A stretch of DNA of 63,117 bases, taken from assembly GCA_040882255.1 (NCBI GenBank), contig JBBEBP010000031.1, forward strand, positions 1 to 63,117, written 5' to 3'. Below the pieces are notes generated by a model. That model was given only the letters and a program-made list of their open reading frames with translations, had not been told where the DNA came from and made no database searches. The translations under genes were made by a program, and so were the position numbers. The first letter of the stretch is position 1, and the number at the start of each line of letters is the position of its first letter. This DNA comes from PWQG01 sp040882255 (GTDB taxonomy: Bacteria > Pseudomonadota > Gammaproteobacteria > Pseudomonadales > Pseudohongiellaceae). This document shows, one piece after another, positions 34,857-42,916 of the stretch.

Positions 34857-35936
34857 ATGACTGAACACACTGCACTGACAACCGCCGAGCTTCAGCAACT
34901 GAGCCGTGATATCCGGCAATGGGCCGGCGAACTGGGGTTCCAGGACGCAGCGGTGACCGACACGGACCTTTCCGCGCACGCCGCCCACCTCGACGCCTGG
35001 CTGGCCGCCGGCCACCACGGGGACATGGAATACATGCCCCGCCACCGCGACCTGCGCCTGCACCCCGAGAAGCTGCACCCGGGAACACTGCGTGTCATCT
35101 GCGTCCGCATGGACTATGCGCTGAGCCGCGACAACAGCCTGGAAGGTCTGGGCGACGAGAAAACCGCCTATGTATCCCGCTACGCCCGCGGCCGCGACTA
35201 CCACAAACTGATCCGCAAGCGTCTCCAGCACCTGGCTACGCGGATCACCGAAGCGGTCGGCGAACACGGTTACCGCGCCTTCGTCGACAGCGCACCGGTG
35301 CTGGAGCGTGCCCTGGCGGAGAAAGCCGGTCTGGGCTGGATCGGCAAGAACACCATGCTGCTCAACAAGAAAGCCGGCTCCTGGTTCTTCCTGGGAGAGC
35401 TGTTCACCGACCTGCCACTGCCCGTCGACGAACCCGGCGAAGCCCACTGCGGCACCTGCAGCGCCTGCCTGGACATCTGCCCCACCAATGCCTTCGTCGG
35501 TCCCAACCAGCTCGATGCCCGGCGTTGCATCTCCTACCTGACCATTGAGCTACACGGCACCATTCCCGAACACCTGCGCCCGCTGATCGGCAACCGCGTG
35601 TTCGGCTGCGACGACTGCCAACTCATCTGCCCGTGGAACAAGTTCACCCATATCACCGATGAGAAAGACTTCCGCCCCCGTCACGGACTGGACAACAGTG
35701 AACTGGCAGAGCTGTTCCTGTGGTCGGAGGAAGAGTACCTGCGCAACACCGAGGGGTCGGCCATACGCCGGATCGGGCATGAGCGGTGGCTGCGCAACAT
35801 CGCGGTGGCCCTGGGCAATGCGCCCTCCACGGTGCCTGTAGTCGAGGCCCTCCGTAAGCGGCTGGATCACCCCTCGGCGTTGGTACAGGAACACGTCCGG
35901 TGGGCATTGGAACGTCACGGGGCAGGCACTTTGTAG
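34857..35936 (+). CDS. queG: Epoxyqueuosine reductase QueG
   Basis: A 359-residue cobalamin-dependent iron-sulfur enzyme for the last step of queuosine synthesis in tRNA. Two ferredoxin-like clusters are ligated by CGTCSACLDICPTNAF and CDDCQLICPWN. The DUF1730 part (MEYMPRHRDLRLHPEKLHPG and VDSAPVLERALAEKAGLGWIGKN) binds substrate and cobalamin. A HEAT-like tail ends at ERHGAGTL; its last codons and TAG stop lie in the motif GGCACTTTGTAGC, which recurs next to other hairpin elements, so the true C-terminus may have been altered. It starts 6 bp after the aminotransferase gene. Confidence 0.95.
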   Translation: MTEHTALTTAELQQLSRDIRQWAGELGFQDAAVTDTDLSAHAAHLDAWLAAGHHGDMEYMPRHRDLRLHPEKLHPGTLRVICVRMDYALSRDNSLEGLGDEKTAYVSRYARGRDYHKLIRKRLQHLATRITEAVGEHGYRAFVDSAPVLERALAEKAGLGWIGKNTMLLNKKAGSWFFLGELFTDLPLPVDEPGEAHCGTCSACLDICPTNAFVGPNQLDARRCISYLTIELHGTIPEHLRPLIGNRVFGCDDCQLICPWNKFTHITDEKDFRPRHGLDNSELAELFLWSEEEYLRNTEGSAIRRIGHERWLRNIAVALGNAPSTVPVVEALRKRLDHPSALVQEHVRWALERHGAGTL

Positions 35937-35939
35937 CCC

Positions 35940-36057
35940 GGGTTGTGGTGGGGGAAGTCCCGCTCAGGAGACGCGCGTGAATCCGTCCCTGGAGCGCTCG
36001 GCGCCCGCCATCCATGGCGGTCGACGCTCCTGATCGGGACTTCCCCCACCACAACCC
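35940..36057 (+). repeat. Hairpin element E3: 64-nt core, private 31-bp inverted repeat
   Basis: The arms 35940-35970 and 36027-36057 match at 30 of 31 positions. The core is 35967-36030, the same 64-nt length as E1, E2 and E4, without gaps. It starts 4 bp past the queG stop and points in the queG direction. The stem sequence is unrelated to the arms of the other copies, apart from general GC richness. Confidence 0.85.
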
Positions 36058-36111
36058 TGACCACATAAGTACGCTGCACTGCTGACACACTCCCCACCGA
36101 CGAGAATCGGC

Positions 36112-36337
36112 ACTACCGCGAGCATTTCTTCCGCCTCTGAGTTTCGAGGGCTGGCACGAACAGAGATCCCTGCGCGGGGGAACCGCCAGCGGGAGCGTCG
36201 GGCGCCAGGGATGGCGCACGCCGAGCCCCCCATGGATGGGTTCACGGGCGTCTCCCGATGGCGGTTCCCCCGCGCAGGGATCGTGCTACGAAGTGCCACC
36301 ACCGAAACTCAGAGGCGGAAGAAATGCTCGCGGTAGT
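36112..36337 (-). repeat. Hairpin element E4: 64-nt core in a nested inverted repeat that includes the orn 3' end
   Basis: The core (36192-36255, minus orientation) is enclosed by perfect 24-bp arms (36165-36188 and 36259-36282). Outside a diverged stretch, a second perfect 35-bp pair follows: 36112-36146 and 36303-36337. The right member contains the last 29 nt of orn including its stop, so the end of orn is present twice, facing itself. Element orientation follows the orn gene. Together with E3 it fills the queG/orn convergent junction. Confidence 0.85.
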
Positions 36338-36887
36338 AGCGCAGCTCGTCGACCGAGTCACGGATGTCCTGGAGGGCCTCATGCCGACTCTGCTTGGTCA
36401 CCCCGTCCACCACCGACGGCTTCCACCGCCGCGCCAGCTCCTTCACCGTGCTGACATCCAGATTGCGGTAGTGAAAGAACGCTTCCAGTTCCGGCATATA
36501 ACGCACCAGGAAGCGACGGTCCTGGTGGACGCTGTTGCCGCAGATGGGTGAAGCAGCGGGTTCGGAATACTGCGACAGGAATGCCAGGGTCTGCTGTTCG
36601 GCTTCCGCTTCGGTCACTGTGCTGGCGCGCACACGCTCGACCAAACCGGATTCCCCGTGGGTTTTCTGGTTCCAGTCATCCATCAGACCCAGTTGCTGCT
36701 CGGATTGATGAACTGCCAGCACCGGGCCCTCGGCCAGGATGTTGAGGTCGCTATCGGTCACCAGGGTGGCAATCTCGATGATACGATCCTGCTCGGGCGA
36801 CAGACCGGTCATCTCCAGATCGATCCAGATCAGGGTCTGTTTCGGGTCGAGGGTAGTGGTGTCCGCCTGTGCTTCACTGCTGCTCAT
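36309..36887 (-). CDS. orn: Oligoribonuclease
   Basis: A 192-residue DEDDh exonuclease that degrades 2- to 5-nt RNA and pGpG. Exo I is LIWIDLEMTGLSPEQDRIIEIA (D and E), Exo II NSVHQDRRFL, Exo III SRHEALQDIRDSVDEL (H and D). The N-terminus carries a short Ser/Ala/Gln extension. Orn and rsgA are divergent, as in enterics and pseudomonads. The last nine codons and the stop lie in the outer arm of hairpin element E4; the protein itself looks complete. Confidence 0.95.
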   Translation of the reverse strand: MSSSEAQADTTTLDPKQTLIWIDLEMTGLSPEQDRIIEIATLVTDSDLNILAEGPVLAVHQSEQQLGLMDDWNQKTHGESGLVERVRASTVTEAEAEQQTLAFLSQYSEPAASPICGNSVHQDRRFLVRYMPELEAFFHYRNLDVSTVKELARRWKPSVVDGVTKQSRHEALQDIRDSVDELRYYREHFFRL

Positions 36888-36980
36888 GGTCCTGCCTCAC
36901 GGAAGTGTAAACGCTGATTGTAGCAAACCGTTTCGCCCGGGACAGTGGCTGCAGGGAAGGCACTGCAGTAGAATCCCCGC

Positions 36981-38036
36981 ATGGCGAAACGACACCTCAG
37001 TGATCACCAGATACGCAGAATCCGTCAGCAGCAGAAAGAGCGGCGGCACAAGTCACGCGATCGCGCCAGCGGCGCAGCACAGCAACCGGGTCAGGGCACG
37101 GACGATACAGCCCTGGGCGGGGAGCGGCCGGGGCTGGTGGTCTGCCATTACGGACAACAACTCGACATCGAGTCACTGCACGAGGAGAGCCGGGGCGAGC
37201 GGTTCCGTTGCTATCAACGCAGCAACCTGCCGCCGCTGGTGACCGGTGACCGGATCACCTGGCAGGCGGGAGAGGAGAGCAGCGGCGTGGTCGTGGCGCT
37301 GGAACCCAGACGCTCCGAGCTGGTGCGGCCCGGCTTTCGCGGCGAATTACGCCCGGTGGCGTCCAATATCGACCGGGTACTGGTCGTGATCGCGCCGGCG
37401 CCGGAGCCGCACGCCAACCTCATCGATCGCTATCTGGTGGCCGTTGAGACGCTGGAGCTGGAGCCGGCCATCGTACTCAATAAAACGGACCTGGTGGGGA
37501 ACGCGGAACAGCAGCAGAACCTGCACGCACTACTCCAGGTGTACCGCGACATCGGCTACCCGGTACTGGAAACCTGTTGCGAGGACGGTACCGGAATGGA
37601 TACGCTACGCCAGTGGCTACAACAGCACACCGCTGTGCTGGTAGGGCAGTCCGGGGTTGGCAAGTCCTCACTGATCAACCAGCTGCGGCGCGATGCCGGA
37701 CTGCGCGAGGCGGACGATGCGACGGTCGGCGCCCTGTCCTCGGGACGCACCACAGGTACCCACACCACCACCGCCACGCGGCTGTATCACCTGCCAGACG
37801 GAGGTGACCTGATCGATTCCCCGGGCATCCGCGAGTTCAGCCTGTGGCCTCTGGAGCCCGCCGAGCTGACGCGCGCCTTTGTCGAATTCCGGCCGTTCCT
37901 GGGCCAGTGCCGGTTCCGCGATTGCAGCCACCAGCGGGAACCGGGATGCGCCCTGCTCGCTGCTGTCGAGGAGGGCGCCATTCATCCGCAACGTCTGGCC
38001 AGCTACCAGCATATCCTCGCCGCACCGCCAGCTTGA
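36981..38036 (+). CDS. rsgA: Small ribosomal subunit biogenesis GTPase RsgA
   Basis: A 351-residue circularly permuted GTPase: an N-terminal OB fold (LPPLVTGDRITWQ), then G4 NKTD, G1 GQSGVGKSS, and G3 DSPGIREF, the reverse of the usual order. A C-terminal zinc knuckle (CRFRDCSHQREPGC, Cys and His ligands) binds the 30S subunit. RsgA checks late 30S maturation. The Lys/Arg-rich N-terminus (RIRQQQKERRHKSRDR) fits rRNA contact. It is divergent from orn by about 90 bp. Confidence 0.95.
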   Translation: MAKRHLSDHQIRRIRQQQKERRHKSRDRASGAAQQPGQGTDDTALGGERPGLVVCHYGQQLDIESLHEESRGERFRCYQRSNLPPLVTGDRITWQAGEESSGVVVALEPRRSELVRPGFRGELRPVASNIDRVLVVIAPAPEPHANLIDRYLVAVETLELEPAIVLNKTDLVGNAEQQQNLHALLQVYRDIGYPVLETCCEDGTGMDTLRQWLQQHTAVLVGQSGVGKSSLINQLRRDAGLREADDATVGALSSGRTTGTHTTTATRLYHLPDGGDLIDSPGIREFSLWPLEPAELTRAFVEFRPFLGQCRFRDCSHQREPGCALLAAVEEGAIHPQRLASYQHILAAPPA

Positions 38037-38077
38037 ACCGATCCCGCTCCTGTCGGAACGCTACAAAAAATGACAGC

Positions 38078-38097
38078 GGAATAGTTCTCATTATTCC
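38078..38097. promoter_or_regulatory. Fur-box-like operator
   Basis: The 20-mer GGAATAGTTCTCATTATTCC is a partial palindrome with strong likeness to the Fur consensus (AATGATTCTCATTAT; about 13 of 15 positions). A -35 TTCTCA (38085-38090) lies within it, and TATAAC (38108-38113) follows at 17 bases as -10. Repression by Fur with iron is predicted for the TonB-dependent receptor gene that starts 128 bp downstream. Confidence 0.7.
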
Positions 38098-38224
38098 CTC
38101 CCTGGTTTATAACTCCGCTGTCGCGAGATCCGGCGGCCCACAACCGCCCGCGACGGACAGAGCCACCCGAAGATAACGGGAAGCACCAATAACAGAAGGA
38201 CCACTACTCATCAGGGGACCAATT

Positions 38225-40378
38225 ATGGGCACATCCAACCATTCCATGCGCCCGCTGGCCATCGCCATGGCCGGCATTCTGACCACTTTCACGCTGCTGC
38301 CGACGCAGGCACAGGAGCTGGAACTGCTGCCCGAGGGCGACGCTTCCACCGTGACCTACGAGGCTGATTTCTTCCTCCAGTACGAACCCAACACGGTCAA
38401 TGACATGCTGGACCGGATTCCGGGCATCTCCCTGGCGCTGCAAAGCGATGACGACGGCAACAGCCGGGGGCTGGGCAACGAAAGCCAACTACTGATCAAT
38501 GGCCAGCGCATAGCGGGTAAAGCCAACGAAGCCCGTGATCAGTTGAGCCGCATTGCTGCAAGCCAGGTGGAACACATTGACATCATCCGGGGCACCTCCA
38601 GCTCCCTGGGCGCGCGCAGCAGCGGATTGATGGTCAACATCGTGCTGCGGGAGGCCGCCAGCCGCTCCAGCATCAGCGCGGAAATGAATGTCGACTTCTA
38701 TGATGACGATACCGTCAGTCCCGGCGGCTCGGTTTCCTGGAACGGACAGAACGGCGCGCTCGGCTACGTACTCAGTGCGGCCTCCGAGCCGCGCTACGAA
38801 CAGCGCGACAGCTTCGAATACAACTATCTGGGCGACTGGACACCGGCCGGCACCATCTACCGGAACGAGGTACGCGAACGCGATGACCTGACGCTGAGCA
38901 CCAACCTCACCTACGATTTCAGCCTGCAGGACCGCGTGCAGTTCAATGCGCAGTTCCAGGAAATGGATCCACCCATGACCTACGACCGGGAGATCACCAA
39001 TCTGCTGACGGACCCGCCGCAGACCCGCTTCGAGCACGAATACAACGATGCCACCGATGAAAGCTGGGAAGTGGGCGGCGACTACGAGCACACCTTCAAC
39101 AACGCCGACCGCTTCCGATTCCTTTTCATCGTCAACGAGGCGGACAAGACCAGTGTGCGGCAGCGGTATAACAAAGAGAACCGGGACGGCGACGGGGAGA
39201 AAACCCTGTTCATGAACACCGCGTCAACCGAACAGGAGCGCATAGCACGCACGTCCTGGATCCGTAATCTGAGCGAATCACAGGACCTGGAAATGGGCGT
39301 GGAACGAGCACAGACCATACTGGATTCGAGCCTGGTCATGGGGCTTCCGGGCAGCGGTGAACCCTCGGCGGAAGCGGGTGGTCTGGTGCCGGTGCCTTTC
39401 CCCAACGCCGACAGCCGCGTGGAGGAAATGCGCTACGAGACCTTCGCCATTCACAACTGGCAGATCAACCCGGCCATCTCCCTGGAAAGCACCCTGACCT
39501 GGGAAACGTCGGAAATCGAACAGGTCGGCGATACCCGCAAGAGCCGTGACTTCGACTTCATCCGGCCCCGGTTCGACTTCCGCTATGACCTGACCTCGAC
39601 GCTGCAGTTGCGGGCCAGCGTGGAGCGCTTCATTTCCCAGTTGAGTTTCGATCAGTTCGTGGCCGCAGCCGATACCGATGACGAGCAGCGCAACGCAACC
39701 GCAGGCAATCCGAACCTGGTGCAGGAGAAGGCCTGGCAATATGAAGTGAACATGGAGTATCGCCTGCCGGATGACAATGGCGTTTTGAACGCGCAGCTCT
39801 TCTACCACGATCTGGAGGACGTGATCGACCGCGTCGCGATACCCACGCAGTCCGGCGATCTGCTGTCCGGCCCCGGCAACATCGGTGATGCCTGGAAAGC
39901 AGGCCTGGCCCTGGATGCGAGTACCCGGCTGAGTTACTTTGGCCTGCCCAACGCGATTGTCACCGCCGGCCTGGAAGTGGAGGACTCGGAAGTCACAGAC
40001 CCGTTCCTGGGTGTTGATCGGCGACTGGAACGTCACGGCAGAGGTAGCGTCAGCCTGGGCTTCCGGCACGACATCACGTCGCAGAACATCACCTACGGCT
40101 TCGATTACCGCGACAGCTTCAATGACGGCCTGAAACGCTACGATATCCAGCAGATCGAGTCCTTCAATGCCGACGCGGGCCTGACGGTCTATCTGCAGAA
40201 AGTGGCCTTTGACGGCATCACGTTCCGGCTGGAGTCGATGAACGCCCTGGATACCGGCCGCTGCCGGATCCGTACGCGCTTCCCGGGACGCATCATGGAA
40301 ACCGCGCCCTCGCTGATCGAGGACTCCTGCTCCAATGCGGGACGCAAGGTGGCGATCAAGATCCGCGGTACGTTCTGA
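38225..40378 (+). CDS. TonB-dependent outer-membrane receptor
   Basis: A 717-residue protein with a signal peptide (cleavage near TQAQ), a plug domain (about residues 45-145, MLDRIPGISLAL, LLINGQRIAG, VEHIDIIRGTSSSLGARSSGLMVNIVLRE) and a beta-barrel with alternating aromatic strands ending in the terminal Phe of IRGTF. It imports a siderophore or another large substrate using TonB-ExbBD energy; no TonB box is obvious. The Fur-like site upstream suggests iron. In pseudomonads this place between rsgA and psd is held by motAB, so this gene may be an insertion. Codon use looks like its neighbours. Confidence 0.88.
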   Translation: MGTSNHSMRPLAIAMAGILTTFTLLPTQAQELELLPEGDASTVTYEADFFLQYEPNTVNDMLDRIPGISLALQSDDDGNSRGLGNESQLLINGQRIAGKANEARDQLSRIAASQVEHIDIIRGTSSSLGARSSGLMVNIVLREAASRSSISAEMNVDFYDDDTVSPGGSVSWNGQNGALGYVLSAASEPRYEQRDSFEYNYLGDWTPAGTIYRNEVRERDDLTLSTNLTYDFSLQDRVQFNAQFQEMDPPMTYDREITNLLTDPPQTRFEHEYNDATDESWEVGGDYEHTFNNADRFRFLFIVNEADKTSVRQRYNKENRDGDGEKTLFMNTASTEQERIARTSWIRNLSESQDLEMGVERAQTILDSSLVMGLPGSGEPSAEAGGLVPVPFPNADSRVEEMRYETFAIHNWQINPAISLESTLTWETSEIEQVGDTRKSRDFDFIRPRFDFRYDLTSTLQLRASVERFISQLSFDQFVAAADTDDEQRNATAGNPNLVQEKAWQYEVNMEYRLPDDNGVLNAQLFYHDLEDVIDRVAIPTQSGDLLSGPGNIGDAWKAGLALDASTRLSYFGLPNAIVTAGLEVEDSEVTDPFLGVDRRLERHGRGSVSLGFRHDITSQNITYGFDYRDSFNDGLKRYDIQQIESFNADAGLTVYLQKVAFDGITFRLESMNALDTGRCRIRTRFPGRIMETAPSLIEDSCSNAGRKVAIKIRGTF

Positions 40379-40425
40379 GGCCGGGCCGCGCATCAGGAAC
40401 AGCATGGTCGGGTCTATCTCTTTTT

Positions 40426-40434
40426 TGCTATAAT
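40426..40434 (+). promoter_or_regulatory. Extended -10 promoter of psd
   Basis: TGCTATAAT is a perfect -10 hexamer with the TGn extension (40426-40434); no good -35 lies upstream, and a T-rich stretch comes directly before. The psd start is 31 bp downstream. Confidence 0.55.
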
Positions 40435-40464
40435 GCCGAGGCGGTATTACTGTAGAGATCATCC

Positions 40465-41334
40465 ATGCCCGACCGTCTTTTCATACTGTTGCAGTACCTC
40501 ACTCCCCAGCACCTGCTGTCGCGCGCCGTCGGCAGGCTGGCACGATGCCGGTTGCGCTGGATCAGCCAGCCCTTCATCCGCTGGTTCATCCGCCGCTACG
40601 GCGTGGACATGGCCGAGGCGGACGCACAGGACCCGGGCGCCTATCCCGACTTCATCACTTTCTTCACCAGGCCGCTCCGGGCCGGCATCCGCCCCCTGGA
40701 AGGCGATGAATCAGTGGCCGTCTGTCCCGCCGACGGTCAGCTCAGCCAGTCGGGGCGGATCCGCGATGAAGAATTGCTACAGGCCAAGGGCCGCACATTC
40801 ACGCTGGCCGCCCTGCTGGGCGACCGAGAGGCAGCCGAGAGGTTCCGCAACGGCCGTTTCGCGACCCTCTATCTGTCGCCCCGGGATTATCACCGGGTGC
40901 ACATGCCGCTGGGCGGGACACTGACGTCCATGCGCTATATTCCGGGCCGGCTGTTTTCGGTCAACCAGACGACAGCACAGCACGTACCGGGCCTGTTCGC
41001 GCGCAACGAGCGGGTGGTCTGTCACTTCGACACGGAGGCCGGGCCCATGGCTCTGGTACTGGTCGGTGCCATGATCGTGGCCGGCGTGGAGACGGTCTGG
41101 GCGGGAGAGGTATGTCCGGCTACCCGCCGCCCCTTCGTCGAGGACTATCATCAGCATTCTCCCGCCATCCACATCGAGCGGGGCGGGGAAATGGGCCGCT
41201 TCAAGCTGGGGTCCACCGTGATCGTCCTGTTCGGCCAGGACGCCGTGGAACTGACTCCCGAGCCGGGGCCGGGGGACGGGGTCCGCGTGGGGCAGGCCCT
41301 GGGCCACACCGTGGCGGCCCGGTCGGCGGACTGA
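40465..41334 (+). CDS. psd: Phosphatidylserine decarboxylase
   Basis: A 289-residue proenzyme that cleaves itself at Gly-Ser250 in LGST (FKLGSTVIVLF), making a pyruvoyl group on the alpha chain. The catalytic triad partners are Asp in CPADGQLSQ and His in YHRVHMPLGG. It turns phosphatidylserine into phosphatidylethanolamine at the inner membrane. Length and motifs match the gammaproteobacterial form. The stop lies 3 bp from the stop of ilvA on the other strand. Confidence 0.95.
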   Translation: MPDRLFILLQYLTPQHLLSRAVGRLARCRLRWISQPFIRWFIRRYGVDMAEADAQDPGAYPDFITFFTRPLRAGIRPLEGDESVAVCPADGQLSQSGRIRDEELLQAKGRTFTLAALLGDREAAERFRNGRFATLYLSPRDYHRVHMPLGGTLTSMRYIPGRLFSVNQTTAQHVPGLFARNERVVCHFDTEAGPMALVLVGAMIVAGVETVWAGEVCPATRRPFVEDYHQHSPAIHIERGGEMGRFKLGSTVIVLFGQDAVELTPEPGPGDGVRVGQALGHTVAARSAD

Positions 41335-41337
41335 ACC

Positions 41338-42864
41338 TCAGCCCGTCTGTTCCGGCGCCAGGAAGGTGTGATAGGCCACGTTGTCGGTCTCCTCGTAGAA
41401 GGGATAACCGATCTGCTGCAGACGTTCCCGGAACAGGCGCCGCTCCCCGCGGGGCACCTGGATACCCACCAGCACCCGGCCGTAGGCCGCGCCGTGGTTG
41501 CGGTAATGGAACATGGAGATGTTCCACTGCTCCCCCAGGGCATCCAGAAACTGCATCAGTGCTCCGGGCCGTTCGGGAAACTCGAACCGGTAGACACACT
41601 CATTCGTGACAGAAGCCGTGCGGCCACCGACCATGTGACGGATATGCACCTTGGCCGCCTCGTTGTCCGACATGTCCTCGACGTGAAAGCCCTTGTCCCG
41701 CAATTCCTGCATCACCGCCTCGCGGTCGCCGGGACTGTCCCCGGTTTCGACGCCCACGAAAATCTTCGCCTCCATGGCACTGCCGAAGCGGTAATTGAAC
41801 TCGGTGATACTGCGACGCCCCAACACCTGTGAGAAGTGCCGGAAGCTGCCAGGGGTTTCGGCGATGGTCACGGCCAGCACCGCTTCCCGGCTCTCGCCCA
41901 GCTCGGCGCGCTCGGCGATATGCTGCAGCCGATCGAAGTTGACGTTGGCGCCCGTCACCACGCCCGCCAGAACGCGGTCATGCCAGCCTTTCTCGCGCAC
42001 CGCTTTCTTGATGCCGGCCACGGCCATCGCGCCGGCGGGCTCAGTGACCGCCCGGGTGTCATCAAAGATATCCTTGACGGCGGCACAGATCTCGTCGGTA
42101 CTGACGGTGACGACCTCATCCACCGTATGGCGCAGAATCCGGAACGGCTCCCGGCCCACCTGGTTGACTGCCACGCCATCCGCGAACAGTCCCACCTGCG
42201 AAAGCCTGGCACGGCGGCCACGCTCAAGGGCCAGCTTCAGACAGGCCGAGTCCTCCGACTCCACGGCGATCAGTTTCACATCGGGGCGCAGATAACGGAC
42301 ATAGGCGGCTATGCCTGCCATCAACCCGCCGCCGCCCACCGGGATAAAAATGGCGTCCAGCCGGCCGCTGTGCTGGCGCAGCATTTCCAGCGCCACCGTG
42401 CCCTGCCCCGCGATCACCGCCGGATCATCGAAAGCATGTACGAAGGTATAGCCCTTTTCTTCCACCAGCCCCATGGCATGCGAAGCCGCATCGTTGTAGG
42501 TGTCACCATGCAGAATGACCCGGGCGCCGCGATTGCGCACTGCATTGACCTTGATGGCCGGCGTGGTAACCGGCATGACGATCACCGCCTCGATGCCCAG
42601 CCGGTTGCCGGCCAGCGCCACCCCCTGGGCGTGATTGCCGGCCGAGGCAGCAATCACGCCGCGTGCGGCCGCCTCCGGGGAGAGGCCGGCCATCTTGTTG
42701 TAGGCACCCCGCAGCTTGAAGCTGAACACCGGCTGCAGATCCTCGCGCTTCAGCAATACCGTGTTGTCCAGACGCCGGGACAGCGCGCCAGCCTGCTGCA
42801 GCGGCGTCTCGATTGCGACGTCATAGACATTGGCGGCCAGGATCTGCTTGACGACCTTTTCCAT
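41338..42864 (-). CDS. ilvA: Threonine ammonia-lyase, biosynthetic
   Basis: A 508-residue PLP enzyme that deaminates threonine to 2-oxobutanoate, the first step to isoleucine. The Schiff-base lysine is Lys50 in FSFKLRGAYNK; the phosphate loop is IPVGGGGLMAG. The C-terminal third holds two ACT-like repeats (LAVTIAETPGSFRHFSQVLG and YRFEFPERPGALMQFLDALG) that mediate isoleucine inhibition and valine activation. The start is ATG at 42864, with a TTG at 42876 as alternative. It is divergent from rpiA by about 50 bp. Confidence 0.94.
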   Translation of the reverse strand: MEKVVKQILAANVYDVAIETPLQQAGALSRRLDNTVLLKREDLQPVFSFKLRGAYNKMAGLSPEAAARGVIAASAGNHAQGVALAGNRLGIEAVIVMPVTTPAIKVNAVRNRGARVILHGDTYNDAASHAMGLVEEKGYTFVHAFDDPAVIAGQGTVALEMLRQHSGRLDAIFIPVGGGGLMAGIAAYVRYLRPDVKLIAVESEDSACLKLALERGRRARLSQVGLFADGVAVNQVGREPFRILRHTVDEVVTVSTDEICAAVKDIFDDTRAVTEPAGAMAVAGIKKAVREKGWHDRVLAGVVTGANVNFDRLQHIAERAELGESREAVLAVTIAETPGSFRHFSQVLGRRSITEFNYRFGSAMEAKIFVGVETGDSPGDREAVMQELRDKGFHVEDMSDNEAAKVHIRHMVGGRTASVTNECVYRFEFPERPGALMQFLDALGEQWNISMFHYRNHGAAYGRVLVGIQVPRGERRLFRERLQQIGYPFYEETDNVAYHTFLAPEQTG

Positions 42865-42881
42865 CGGGAACCACAACTCCG

Positions 42882-42887
42882 TATAAT
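42882..42887 (+). promoter_or_regulatory. -10 box of rpiA
   Basis: A perfect TATAAT lies 30 bp upstream of the rpiA ATG. No strong -35 is seen at 17 bases. Confidence 0.45.
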
Positions 42888-42916
42888 CGGCGGGACATTG
42901 AGCGGGGACTTATAGC

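Noticed and set aside
14489..36337. Hairpin elements as integron attC sites
   Set aside because: Position after stop codons and gene-directed orientation recall attC, but the ends lack RYYYAAC/GTTRRRY, the conserved part is central and not terminal, no integrase is present, and the genes are core genes.
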